Of a stretch of 64,000 nucleotides of DNA, positions 22,748 through 31,439 are shown piece after piece. The notes under the pieces are model-generated. The model was not told the DNA's origin. It made no database searches and was given only the letters and a program-made list of their open reading frames with translations. A program made the translations under genes and the position numbers. The number at the start of each line of letters is the position of its first letter. Position 1 is the stretch's first letter. The DNA lies in contig NC_046683.1 of the NCBI RefSeq assembly GCF_009870125.1, positions 37,525,869-37,589,868 of the forward strand. Direction: 5' to 3'. The stretch comes from Drosophila pseudoobscura (taxonomy: Eukaryota > Arthropoda > Insecta > Diptera > Drosophilidae).

Positions 22748-23075
22748 TGTTAGGTTGTTTTAGTATTATAACCCTACATTTGTATTTACCTTGCTGCTAG
22801 CTTATAATTATTAGTGTTAATCTACAATTGTATTTACTATTAACGTTGTACGAAATATTGTAAGTATCTGAATAAGTATCGATATGAATAATCATCCGAT
22901 AGTTCTAGTTCTGCGAACTAGAACTATGCGAGAACTAGATCGGAAGAGAACTAGAGATCGGAGCTGGGTTCAATGGCCACTTTTGCTGTATCGACAAGAC
23001 GGAGAGGTTGGAGAAAATAAAGTGAAATAATAATCTTAAAAAGTATAAAACATCCATGGATTTTCTGCGCCAATA
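22748..23075 (+). repeat. 3' LTR
   Basis: It is the direct repeat of 17689-18016, followed by the AATT target-site duplication and the continuation of Polinton polB. The polypurine tract in front is not obvious; a G-rich gatcgggggcgatc lies about 35 bp upstream. Confidence 0.88.
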
Positions 23076-23093
23076 AATTCACTAAATGATGAG

Positions 23094-23292
23094 TAGACCT
23101 CGGATTTTCCATATTTTATTCATCAGCATAGTCGTGGGCTCATTATTAATTTTTGTTCAATTTTCCTTTGACTATATTTGAAAAGCCCTTGGCTGGGGGA
23201 TCGGAGGATCGGAGGTGCTGCGAGTACGAGTCATCAGAATTTTTCTATCTTAATCCTTTAAAAATATGCAAACATGCAAAATCCGAGGTCTA
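23094..23292. mobile_element. hAT-type MITE (199 bp) with 8-bp target-site duplication
   Basis: The terminal inverted repeats TAGACCTCGGATTTT and AAAATCCGAGGTCTA are perfect over 15 bp. They are flanked by ATGATGAG on both sides (23086-23093 and 23293-23300). An 8-bp duplication and TAG-starting ends fit the hAT superfamily. It has no coding capacity. Taking it and the LTR element out brings the two polB pieces together in one reading direction. Confidence 0.9.
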
Positions 23293-24053
23293 ATGATGAG
23301 GAATGTAGTGTTGAAGACTACAACTTTGCTCAGAAGGTTTGGAGCGCATTTAATTGCAAATCTATTAGAGATTATTTAAAATTATATTTGGAAAGCGATG
23401 TTTTAATTCTTGCTGATGTATTAGAGAATTTTAGGAGTCTTTGTTCCCGAGTGTACAGGTTAGACTCCATTAATTATGTTACTGCTCCTTCAGTTTCATG
23501 GGATGCAATGTTTAAAGACACAAGGGTAGAAGTGATCCTGACATTTATAATTTTTTTAAAACTGCTGTTCGTGGAGGGTTGACCCAATGTACTCAACGGA
23601 TTGCAACAGCAAATAACAAATATTTAAATAATAAATTTAAGCGTACCGAACCCATAAATTTCCTTTCATATATTGACGCCAACAATTTATGTATATGGAT
23701 GGGCTATGAGTCAACCCCTTCCATTTTCTAATTTTAAATTTCTAAGTAACGATGAAATTTCATCTTTCAACGTTCTGCATCTAGTGATGTTGGATATATT
23801 TTAGAAGTAGATATGCGATATCCTGATGATATTCATAATATCATAATATGCCGTTTATGGCAAAAAAATGGAGAATGTAGAAAAACATCGTGAGGTTGCA
23901 TTAGTTAAACATTATGATTCAAGACAAAACTCAGCAGGGTTTAGACAACGCATAGCAAGACAAAATTTCCACAGTGTTGAAATCTTTGGAGATAATTTGG
24001 CTGCCATTGAATCAACTAAGTCCAGTCCATTTTTCAAAATGGTTAATGTATGA
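23293..24053 (+). pseudogene. Polinton DNA polymerase B, C-terminal half
   Basis: From 23293 the frame reads ...ECSVEDYNFAQKVWSAF, then YLKLYLESDVLILADVLENFR and APSVSWDAMF, strong Polinton-polB signatures (linker and palm). After a frameshift near 23545, RGGLTQCTQRIATANNKY and FLSYIDANNLCIW (polymerase motif with the invariant Asp) follow. A last piece, NFHSVEIFGDNLAAIE, reads from about 23965. The gene is cut by a Helentron-derived repeat at about 24060, before the end of the family's usual length. Confidence 0.82.
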
Positions 24054-24061
24054 CTATTTCT

Positions 24062-24430
24062 GTAATTATACCCGATACTCAAAATGAGTATTGGGGTATA
24101 TTAGATTTGTGGTAAAAGTGGATGTGTGTAACGTCCAGCCCTATAAAGTATATATATTCTTGATCAGCATCAATAGCCGAGTCGATTGAGCCATGTCTGT
24201 CTGTCCGTCTGTCCGTCCCCTTCAGCGCCTAATGCTCAAAGACTATAAGAGCTAGAGCAACGATGTTTTGGATCCAGACTTCTGTGATATGTCACTGCTA
24301 CAAAAATATTTCAAAACTTTGCCCCGCCCACTTCCGCCCCCACAAAAAGCGATAATCTGTGGCATCCACAATATTGCAGATTTGAGAAAACTAAAAACGC
24401 AGAATCATAGATTCAGATTGCTGAATTTAT
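24062..24430 (-). repeat. Helentron-derived repeat (minus orientation) in polB
   Basis: Its end, ATACCCGATACTCAAAATGAG, lies at the left. The GTCTGTCCGTCTGTCCGTCC microsatellite (24203-24225) and the internal 'aagtatatatattcttgatcagcatcaatagcc' run are diagnostic. The element separates polB from the ATPase region. Between 24430 and 24634 is short open sequence with a CNYCGSDTH Cys pair, possibly a decayed zinc-finger gene. Confidence 0.7.
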
Positions 24431-24634
24431 ATTCAGCACTTGTAGTAACTAGTTGTTTAAAATGGATTCATTTAAGCGTTTGCTTGAAAAGGATCCTCAC
24501 AAAAGTTGCTTATTGTAATTATTGCGGATCTGATACTCACTTAGAAAAAAAATTGTCCCAAAAAGCGCGTAATTAGAACATCTTAGATGTTAGAAAACAT
24601 TTATAAAATATTAATAAATAAAACATAACCAAAA

Positions 24635-25278
24635 ATGTTTAAGCAATTTATACATCCTTTTAGAATGCTTATTTGCAGACCTTCAGGATCTGGTAAGACA
24701 ACGTTTTTAGAAAATTTAATAAACAAAAGGAATGATTTGCTGAGCATTTCAATTAATCGAATAATTTGGTGTTATAGAGAGGAGCATGCTAAGCCAAATT
24801 TTAATACCATCGAATACTATAAAGGAGTTCCCGAAACAATTAAAAATGAAAATCATGAGCCTATTCTTTTAATACTAGATGACTTAATGATGGGTGCATT
24901 TAATAAAAATGTCTGTGAGCTATTTACAAAAGGATCACACCACAGGAATTTATCCGTAATAGTAGTCACACAAAATATATTTCATAAATCATCACGTACT
25001 CGAGATATTTCACTAAACAAAAAATATATCGTTGCGTTCAAAAATCCTAGAGATAAGCTTCAATTTCAATGCTTAGCAATTTCAATTCTCACGAGCTCTT
25101 CAGAATATATAATGAGGTGACAGATAAACCACATGGTTATTTACTTATTGATCTTACGCAGGGAATAAATGATCTCCTTAGATTTCGTACACATATTTTT
25201 AATTCTGAGTATACAGTTTGCTTTTCAGATGAAAATGGTTTACAAAAAGAATCTAAATCGATCGAAATGCAATTATAA
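24635..25278 (+). pseudogene. Polinton genome-packaging ATPase (FtsK/A32-like), frameshifted
   Basis: The sequence starts MFKQFIHPFRMLI. The Walker A region is CRPSGSGKTTFLENL (residues about 14-28) and Walker B is ILLILDDLM (about residues 83-91); SVIVVTQNIFH follows as the sensor-like strand. These define the packaging ATPases of Polintons, adenovirus-like and NCLDV-like viruses, which pump DNA into capsids. A frameshift near 25070 moves the C-terminus (FRIYNEVTDKPHGYLLIDLTQ...LRFRTHIF) to another frame, ending at 25278. The full protein would be about 210 residues, normal for the family. Confidence 0.85.
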
Positions 25279-25284
25279 GTAATT

Positions 25285-25510
25285 GTGACATTGAGTTAGT
25301 AAAAGCATTAGTGGAGATAGTGTTGAATACTCTACGAGGAAATCATAAGGTATCAAAAAAGCAACTATATGTTGTCTACGTCTTATTTCATGTCCAAAAC
25401 GGTCAATAAATTCTAAGAGAAAAGTTCTCATCCAAAAAGGAGGATTTTTACCTGTTTTAATAAGTTCATTGCTTTCGGGGATTTTTGGAAAAATATTGAA
25501 CAATGCTTAA
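25285..25510 (+). pseudogene. Small Polinton protein with basic segment and hydrophobic tail
   Basis: The first part reads CDIELVKALVEIVLNTLRGNHKVSK. After a frameshift near 25375 it reads LRLISCPKRSINSKRKVLIQ, then GGFLPVLISSLLSGIFGKI and a stop at 25510. A Lys/Arg-rich stretch followed by a GGFL hydrophobic helix is seen in small proteins next to the ATPase in other Polintons. A membrane-active or minor virion role is inference only. Confidence 0.5.
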
Positions 25511-25640
25511 AAATAAGCATCAATTAAACAAAGTTATTTTAATGCATACAAATGCATATCAAAAATTGGTAAATAATGCCCAGAAAAACGATTTAATAAA
25601 TATAACGTTTTTTTCTATTTTAAATGATAAAAAAAACTAG
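25503..25640 (+). CDS. Hypothetical 45-residue Polinton ORF
   Basis: The ATG overlaps the end of the preceding gene, and the product (MLKNKHQLNKVILMHT...) is Lys/Asn-rich. It is followed by another open piece, DFNKWIKIRQELCYYKNKKKK, ending near 25707. I cannot tell whether these were one gene. They lie in a compact run of small ORFs between the ATPase and penton genes. No function assigned. Confidence 0.3.
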   Translation: MLKNKHQLNKVILMHTNAYQKLVNNAQKNDLINITFFSILNDKKN

Positions 25641-25711
25641 TGACTTTAATAAATGGATTAAAATACGTCAAGAATTGTGTTACTATAAAAATAAAAAAAA
25701 GAAATAAGACA

Positions 25712-25969
25712 ATGGATATACGAACTACGCAGAACAAAACACTTTCACCACCTCAAAGCATTGGAATACAAACACAAAACGAGTCAGTTTGGTTAGATGT
25801 AAAACCTAACACTTCTATTCTTAACAATACAAATAATGGGTCCTCAAAAAAGGAACTCTCTATCACAAATGAGTTCTCTGATTTACCTAACGACATCGAT
25901 GATGAAGCTTTTCTGACCGAAAAATCTTTCAACTCAAAACCTAATAAGCGTAATTTCGTAATTTCGTAA
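25712..25969 (+). CDS. Hypothetical Polinton ORF, truncated by a repeat insertion
   Basis: The frame begins MDIRTTQNKTLSPPQSIG and runs 85 residues, Ser/Asn-rich and acidic towards the end (DLPNDIDDEAFL). The stop lies right at the start of the following Helentron-derived repeat, so the original C-terminus is probably lost. No domain recognised. Confidence 0.45.
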   Translation: MDIRTTQNKTLSPPQSIGIQTQNESVWLDVKPNTSILNNTNNGSSKKELSITNEFSDLPNDIDDEAFLTEKSFNSKPNKRNFVIS

Positions 25970-26496
25970 GTTCTGAGATCCTTGAACTCATATTTTGCAA
26001 TTGGCAAAACCGACCATGAAACCTGTGTGTTAGAGTGAGACAGAGCGAGAAAGAGTGAAATTGTTTTCGTGATTCTGGCTATAATAATTATACGATCTGG
26101 TTCAGATTTTGCACTCTGTAAGATATAGTCATCTTCTACGATTCTGAGTTTTTGGTTTTCTCGTATCGTCGAAATTGTGGATGCCACAGATTTTCGCCCT
26201 TTGTGGGGGCGGAAGTGGGCGGGGCAAAGTTTTGAAATATTTTTGTAGCAGTGACATATCACAGAAGTCTGGATCCAAAACATCGTTGCTCTAGCTCTTA
26301 TAGTCTTTGAGCACTAGGCGCTGAAGGGGACGGACAGACGGACAGACAGACATGGCTCAATCGACTCGGCTATTGATGCTGATCAAGAATATATATACTT
26401 TATGGGGTCGGAAACGATTCCTTCTGGACGTTACACACATCCACTTTTACCCCAAATCTAATATACCCCAATACTCATTTTTAGTATCGGGTATAA
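25970..26496 (+). repeat. Helentron-derived (ISX/DINE-like) repeat with GA-rich stretch
   Basis: From left to right: a GA-rich segment (gagtgagacagagcgagaaa, near 26035), the 'attgtggatgccacagattt' block, the GGACAGACGGACAGACAGAC microsatellite and the end ...TAGTATCGGGTATA. It sits between the 85-residue ORF and the penton-like gene. Confidence 0.7.
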
Positions 26497-26498
26497 AA

Positions 26499-27035
26499 AT
26501 GGTAAATGTAACAGAGTTTTTCGTGACATTACTTAGTAATGATTCGTTAAATGTATATCATGATAACGTTAAGTGTGCATTTACAAACATTGTAAATATT
26601 CCTGAAAACATGAACAATGACTGGAAAGTAGGAATTACAGACTTATATCTAAATAAATGTATAAAAAGCAGGCCTGAGAATACCTCAATCGTATCTGAAG
26701 AAACAACAGAATTCGTTATTAGCTTAGTAAATGGAGAAACATTTCGATATGAAAATGAGTCAATAGAGCCTGAACAGTTTTAAAATGGGTTGATTTTTGT
26801 TTACACTGATATTATCGAACCGAGATGTGCTGGAAATAAAAGACCTCGATGTCTTCGAGGAAAAAAGTAACTTATACAATTCAACAATATTGAATATTAT
26901 CCCATTGAAATATGGTCTCCAAAAGAAATTTCGATCTTAATTACCGATTCCAAAGGGTATAAAGTACCATTTGAATCTTCAGCAATTCCAATTTTTGTTA
27001 CCCTTCACTTTAAAAAACGAAAAGAAATGCTATAA
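26499..27035 (+). pseudogene. Polinton minor capsid (penton-like) protein, broken
   Basis: The start reads MVNVTEFFVTLLSNDSLNVYHDN, the Polinton penton N-terminus (FxVTLLSNxS), then NNDWKVGITDLYLNK. After a stop at 26781-26783 other frames give FVYTDIIEPRCAG and RPRCLRG, then FNNIEYYPIEIWSPKEIS and VPFESSAIPIFVTLHFKKR. Two frameshifts or stops at least. In Polintons this protein folds as a single jelly roll and forms the capsid vertices. The ATG follows the inserted repeat by only a few bases, so its own promoter is displaced. Confidence 0.75.
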
Positions 27036-27100
27036 ATAATACTGTAAAGTTGGAAATACATTCAGAGTAGAAATAAGTAGAAATTCAGAGTAGAATAACC

Positions 27101-27542
27101 ATGACGAAATCTTATCAACAATATTATTTAAATCAGTGTGGAGGAGGGTTGAATCATATAAGAAGTCTTTATGTTTCACCCAGAGTTATCCAACAAGGTA
27201 GAGGAATTGGGAATTTTTTTAGTGGTCTTTTTAATTACTAAAACCACTACTTATTCCTTTCGGGGATAAACGCTATTAAAAACCAAGCTTCTGAGACTGG
27301 AAAGGCCGTAATAAATGAGTTTGGTCGAAAACCTTTAAGAACCATTATACAAGAACAAAGTAAAATTACTTTGCAAAACCTGTCAAATAAAGCCATTAAT
27401 AAGTTAACCCCATTCCAGAATGGGGCAGGTAAAAAGAATAAAAAGAGAAGGTCTAGGAAAAAACTATCTCATTTATCATCTAAAGAAGGAAGCAAACATA
27501 CGCAGTCGAGACCAAAAAAAAAAAATCAACAAAGAAATTAAC
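27101..27542 (+). pseudogene. Polinton glycine-rich/basic core-like protein, one nonsense codon
   Basis: It begins MTKSYQQYYLNQCGGG, then GRGIGNFFSGLF, a pattern found in the small basic proteins encoded between penton and hexon genes of Polintons. An in-frame TAA interrupts it at 27239-27241 and the same frame continues through a long basic tail (GKKNKKRRSRKKLS). The length of about 145 residues and Lys/Arg-rich end suggest a DNA-binding or internal virion protein, by analogy only. Confidence 0.6.
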
Positions 27543-27569
27543 TATAAGAGAAATTTTTTCTAAATCAAA

Positions 27570-29212
27570 ATGACCACCCATATTGAATGTATGAAAAGCG
27601 AATTGGATCTCTTTGAGCCACATCCTACACAAAGCTCTATTCTGAGAACAGAAGAAGTTTCATATAACCCAATAGCTTCGTTGGACAGTGCCTCTTCAAT
27701 TGAATTCGTTTGCTTAGGAAATGGGGAAACATATCGAGACCTATCAAGTGTTTACTTAAGACTTGTTGTGCAACTAAGAAAAAGTGAATAAACCGATGTT
27801 GGAGTAGTGAATAATATTTTGCATTCAATGTTTAGAAGTTCGTCCTTATATTTAAATAATATTTTGGTTTCTCAGAGTGATAATAACTATCATTATTTGC
27901 AAACGATTTTAAACTATGGTAGTGATGCCAGTTATTATCCTAATTATGGTAACTTATTATCTGGTAGATACGTTAACACCGATGGATCCATTATGCTCAA
28001 AAATATTTTTCAAAACAGTAATAAGGTTGAACTATTCGGAAAAGTTCATGGAGATATATTTAATCAACCAAAACTGCTTATAAATAATGTAGATTTGAGG
28101 ATTACTTTTAACATTGAAAAAACAGCATTTTATTTAATGGAATCTGAAACTGAATCAAATCTTAAAATATTATTCATGAACCACATAGTTATTAATCCGA
28201 GCATTTTATTGGCTCATCATCATGTTTTACAAACTCAACGAGGGGGAACGTTATGATTGATATCTGATAGATATGATCATTATCTATGATTCTGCGCTTT
28301 TAGTTTTCTCGTATCGTCGAAATTGTGGATGCCACAGATTTTCGCCCTTTGTGGGGGCGGAAGTGGACGGGGCAAAGTTTTGAAATATTCTTGTAGCAGT
28401 GACATATCACAGAAGTCTGGATCCAAAACATCATTGCTCTAGCTCTTATAGTCTTTGAGCACTAGGCGCTGAAGGGGACGGACAGACGGACGGACGGACA
28501 GACGGACAGACAGACATGGCTCAATCGACTTGGCTATTGATGCTGATCAAGAATATATATACTTTATGGGGTCGGAAACGATTCCTTCTGGAAGTTACAC
28601 ACATCCACTTTTACCACAAATCTAATATACCCCAATACTCATTTTGAGTATCGGGTATAAAATGCCATTTATCCATACAGCAAAGTTCAAGTAAAATCAT
28701 TTACAATATATCCAGGAAATAATACATTATCAATTGACAATGCAGTTATTGGACAGCTTCCCAATTTTTTGGCTTTTTGCATGGTAAAAAACAAATCATA
28801 TTCTGGAAATCGGTCATTAAACCCCTTCAACTTTGATCATTTTAAAATTCAACGCTTTAATCTATTGGTTAATGGAGTACAAGTACCATCGCAGGCACTT
28901 GAGTTTGATTTCTCGAACTCTGAAAATGCTCAAAGCTCTAGAGGATATAATATGCCATTCAGATCAAGTGGAATAAAACATTATGATCGAGGCTTACAAA
29001 TTACAAAGGAAATGTTTGATAAAAATAGTTTTATATTAGCATTTGACCATCACAATTCAACTGTATGCTCAAATTTAATATCACAAGGAGCCATCCGAAT
29101 TGAAGGACGATTTTCGGAGCCTCTTACAGAAACAGTTACTTGTCTGGTATACTTCGAATATGACTCAATGATTGATATTGATGAACAAAGAAATATTCGT
29201 GTTCTATTGTAA
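27570..29212 (+). pseudogene. Polinton major capsid (hexon-like) protein, split by insertion
   Basis: The first part (27570-28236) starts MTTHIECMKSELDLF and contains FMVC-like strand patterns, SLYLNNILVSQSDNNYHYLQTI and KLLINNVDLRI, typical of the double jelly-roll capsid protein. One in-frame TAA lies at 27789-27791. A 0.42-kb Helentron-derived repeat splits it at about 28237. The second part reads open from 28664 to 29212 (IYPGNNTLSIDNAVIGQLPN, PFNFDHFKIQRFNLLVNG, SGIKHYDRGLQITKEMF). The combined length of about 400 codons is short for the family, which is often 500 or more. Confidence 0.82.
28238..28660 (+). repeat. Helentron-derived repeat inside the hexon-like gene
   Basis: It opens with CGAGGGGGAACGTT, the same end that borders the 294-bp core repeats, and closes with ...GAGTATCGGGTATA. 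Between them are the internal block and a 40-bp GGACAGAC-type microsatellite (near 28476-28516). This insertion shows both ends of the short-form element. Confidence 0.75.
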
Positions 29213-29214
29213 AA

Positions 29215-29580
29215 ATGAATACATTGCAAATCGATAAGTTGCTTTCCAAGCATTCAAAAACAAAAACAATTTTTAAAGGAGTTTATCCCTCTGATCAGCT
29301 GCCTCAAGTAATTTCGAAATATCCTGCTTTAATAATAGCAAACACAGATTCTTCAAGCCATTCAAGAACTCATTGGGTTGCTTTTTACTTTGAAAACAAA
29401 TATTCAGCAGAATTTTTTGATTCATATGGTTAATATCCCCAAAATAAAGAATTTTTAAAAATATTAAGGAAAAATTCCACAAAATTTACATTGAATAAAC
29501 AACCACTGCAAGGATTTTTCAAATACATGCGGTCATTACTGTATCCTTACTGTATCCTGTATTAAAAGCAGCAAAAAAAC
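29215..29580 (+). pseudogene. Polinton adenovirus-type cysteine protease, broken
   Basis: It starts MNTLQIDKLLSKHSKTK, and has GVYPSDQLPQ and the catalytic His region SRTHWVAFYFENK, with EFFDSYG after it. These are the core motifs of the Ulp1/adenain-like protease that matures Polinton capsids. A stop codon follows SYG at 29431-29433, and a frameshift near 29516 moves the segment holding the nucleophile Cys out of frame. The ATG lies 3 bases after the hexon stop, a tightly packed arrangement. Confidence 0.8.
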
Positions 29581-29730
29581 ATTAAATAGTTTTTAAAACA
29601 ATTTAAGAAAAATTATTTTAACTATAATAATAATATATAATAATAATAATATAATAAGTTAATAATACAAATGTTTAAGAAAATTCGTTTAAAATAAAAC
29701 ACAATATTATTTCAGAGACATTTAAGATGT

Positions 29731-30030
29731 TTATTGATTTTTTGAGCTGGGATACATTCTTTTATTTAAGTTATAGTACTTTAACATTAGGTCTATAGCT
29801 TCTGCTTTCTTATTTGGTAGGGTATGACACAGGCATGTGTCAGGTCCGTCCGTTGCATCGTCATCACTCCAGGGGCATAGCTTATAATGAAAGCCAAACT
29901 TGGAGTACTGAAGCTCCTTTTCCTCCAGATCCTCCAAAATGCTCATCAAATTTTCAAGAATTTGTACGTGCTCCTCAAAGATCATCTCCTCGAATTGCAT
30001 TAAAAAAATTTTTATTTGTTTGGCATGCAT
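29731..30030 (-). CDS. Small Polinton-associated protein of unknown function
   Basis: This 99-residue minus-strand ORF is unbroken. The N-terminal half is predicted helical and acidic (MQFEEMIFEEHVQILENL, ILEDLEEKE). The C-terminal half has CPWSDDDATDGPDTCLCHTLP, a possible metal-binding Cys/His cluster, then a helix ending KRMYPSSKNQ. A TATA box (TATAAAG, minus strand, 30064-30070) lies about 34 bases upstream of the ATG, so this is a plausible expressed unit convergent with the protease gene. I do not recognise a family. Confidence 0.55.
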   Translation of the reverse strand: MHAKQIKIFLMQFEEMIFEEHVQILENLMSILEDLEEKELQYSKFGFHYKLCPWSDDDATDGPDTCLCHTLPNKKAEAIDLMLKYYNLNKRMYPSSKNQ

Positions 30031-30063
30031 CTTGCAGCTGATAATGATTCAAAGAGCAGGACT

Positions 30064-30070
30064 CTTTATA
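30064..30070 (-). promoter_or_regulatory. TATA box for the 29731-30030 gene
   Basis: TATAAAG on the minus strand; a start about 25-30 bases downstream would leave a very short leader before the ATG at 30030. Confidence 0.45.
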
Positions 30071-30320
30071 TCCACGTCTTTCCCTTATATTTATCTTTAC
30101 CCATGTATTGGAAATGATAAGTACTATATCTAGCCATCTCTTTTTTACATATGTACATATATTCTTAACCTTTTTCTTTATTTTTGTCTTTACATGTATA
30201 GTTGTCTCTTCTTCTCTTACATATATGTATATAATGGGAAATCTTTATTTACTCTTATACATATAATACATACATATAAATTGGAAATGGGCAGTGCTAT
30301 ATCTATTCATATCTTTTCCT

Positions 30321-30645
30321 TTATATATAAGATGTGATTCCATGCTCCTTCAACATCTTAAAGAGTGTTTTTGTGGAAAATTTGGTTACATAACTTTTAG
30401 GTAAAAATATCCAAAGCGGTTCGTTGTCCTTATCAGTTAAATAAAGGACTACTTTATTTCCAAATGATGTTTTTTTGATTTTACATCCATTGATCTTGTA
30501 CTCAAATCCTATGCACATGTCCTCAACCTTGGTGTATCCAACCGCCGGCTTTGTCTCGTTAAGTAATTCTAGGAAAGCCTAGGTATATATTTGATTAAGT
30601 GCTTATCATTTTCTATATAGAGATTTAAATATTCTTACATACCAT
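30321..30645 (-). CDS. Small spliced Polinton-associated gene, possible ssDNA-binding protein
   Basis: Two exons are proposed on the minus strand. Exon 1 contributes only ATG (30645-30643), followed by donor GTATGT. A 64-bp intron (30642-30579) ends TACCTAG, and exon 2 is 30578-30321. The product is 86 residues: MAFLELLNETKPAVGYTKVE..., KINGCKIKKTSFGNKVVLYL and EPLWIFLPKSYVTKF. The alternating beta pattern with KKTSFG and a FLP strand resembles small OB-fold-like proteins, but this is a weak inference. Without splicing, the frame would start at the internal Met (30518). It is unbroken, unlike the large Polinton genes. Confidence 0.5.
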
Positions 30646-30678
30646 TATAGTAATAGAAACTATTCAAACTACTAACGA

Positions 30679-30685
30679 TTTTATA
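30679..30685 (-). promoter_or_regulatory. TATA box for the 30321-30645 gene
   Basis: TATAAAA on the minus strand, about 34 bases before the ATG of the proposed exon 1. Confidence 0.45.
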
Positions 30686-30766
30686 CTAAATTATTTAAAA
30701 GATTGCATGCTCTTTCATACTCTCATTAATTCAATTTTATACAAATGTGATCTGAGCAGATTGGTA

Positions 30767-30842
30767 GTTGAGTGATAATAAGTAAATGGTTTTAAAGCTG
30801 TAATGGCCAGATGTCTTAAGTCTGATTGGTTGTTGAGTAATA
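30767..30842. repeat. Imperfect direct repeat upstream of the divergent small genes
   Basis: GATTGGTAGTTGAGTGATAA and GATTGGTTGTTGAGTAATAA lie about 51 bases apart, between the TATA boxes of two divergent small genes. They could be a shared regulatory site; nothing else supports this. Confidence 0.3.
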
Positions 30843-30983
30843 AGGGATGAATTATGGATACACTGCTGTATATTGGTTCAAATATTATATTTACATTTTC
30901 GGTCTTATATAACCATCAACATGAAAAAATTATATAAACAGAACAAAATGCATAGAATTTTTGTTCATATGCTGATCACTTCC

Positions 30984-30990
30984 TATATAA
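30984..30990 (+). promoter_or_regulatory. TATA box for the 31018-31158 ORF
   Basis: TATATAA, followed by GATAGGTTAGTTCACTTTCA and the ATG at 31018; spacing from TATA to ATG is 34 bases, as at 30064 and 30679. Confidence 0.45.
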
Positions 30991-31017
30991 GATAGGTTAG
31001 TTCACTTTCACTTCGAA

Positions 31018-31158
31018 ATGAGGACATTTCATTGCGAGTTGTGTTATTTAAAAACATCTTTTAGTTCCCGCAATGCACTGAGAAAACACACCTTAAAAAT
31101 CCACAACTTTAGTTATTCAAAATCAAAATCATCATTTTATCAATGTTACTTATGTTAA
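31018..31158 (+). CDS. 46-residue single C2H2 zinc-finger-like ORF
   Basis: The product begins MRTFHCELCYLKTSFSSRNA and continues LRKHTLKIHNF: a C-x2-C pair, then F-x5-L-x2-H-x4-H as in C2H2 fingers, with two extra residues between the Cys pair and the Phe. A second pair, CYLC, begins just before the stop, so the gene may have been truncated in a two-finger protein. It has its own TATA box and is divergent from the 30321-30645 gene. Not recognised; possibly a Polinton regulator. Confidence 0.4.
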   Translation: MRTFHCELCYLKTSFSSRNALRKHTLKIHNFSYSKSKSSFYQCYLC

Positions 31159-31204
31159 ACAGCAGCGCGCGCCAAGGCGCGTGAAGAAGAATCAAGAGCA
31201 CATC

Positions 31205-31435
31205 AGGGATGCTGCAGTGCTAAAGCCACCTGCGGCCATCGTTCTATTGGTTGCCGAACGCAGACCATGCGACAGTGATAAAGCCACCTGCGGCCTTCGT
31301 TTTCGTGGTTGCCGAACGCAGACCATGCTACAGTGATAAAGCCACCTGCGGCCTTCGTTTTCTTGGTTGACGAACGCAGACCATGCTACAGTGATAAAGC
31401 CACCTGCGGCCATCGACTTCCTGGTTGCCCCATCG
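31205..31435. repeat. 58-bp minisatellite, ~4 copies
   Basis: The landmark aaagccacctgcggcc recurs at 31222, 31280, 31338 and 31396, spacing exactly 58. Each unit also carries ggttg(c/a)cgaacgcagacc. 58 is not a multiple of 3, so this is unlikely to be coding. Unique-looking sequence resumes near 31440. Confidence 0.93.
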
Positions 31436-31439
31436 TCGG

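Larger units (their letters stand above)
17689..23075 (+). mobile_element. Ty3/gypsy LTR retrotransposon (mdg3-like), young insertion
   Basis: Two 328-bp LTRs (17689-18016 and 22748-23075) differ at only two positions that I can find (C/T near 17801 and G/A near 17996), so insertion is recent. The target-site duplication is AATT (17685-17688 and 23076-23079). After the 5' LTR comes ...CAGAAGTGGGATC, resembling a tRNA-Leu-type primer site offset by a few bases; as I recall, mdg3/micropia-type elements use such a site. The gene order protease-RT-RNase H-integrase is gypsy-class, and there is no env-like frame. Despite the young LTRs, the coding region carries a nonsense codon and a frameshift. 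Confidence 0.9.
16554..31160 (+). mobile_element. Truncated Polinton/Maverick with nested insertions
   Basis: The order is polB, packaging ATPase, small proteins, penton-like minor capsid, core-like protein, hexon-like major capsid and adenovirus-type cysteine protease on the plus strand, then small genes of both strands. This combination is specific to Polinton/Maverick elements. The left end is cut inside polB; no terminal inverted repeat and no Polinton integrase are seen. Inserted sequences are an LTR element (17689-23075), a MITE (23094-23292) and three Helentron-derived repeats. Nearly all large genes have nonsense or frameshift changes, so the element is dead. The right boundary is uncertain. 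Confidence 0.85.

Noticed and set aside
25753..26283. 176-codon minus-strand frame
   Set aside because: Spans a Helentron-derived repeat and the opposite strand of a Polinton ORF; the same frame recurs in other repeat copies.
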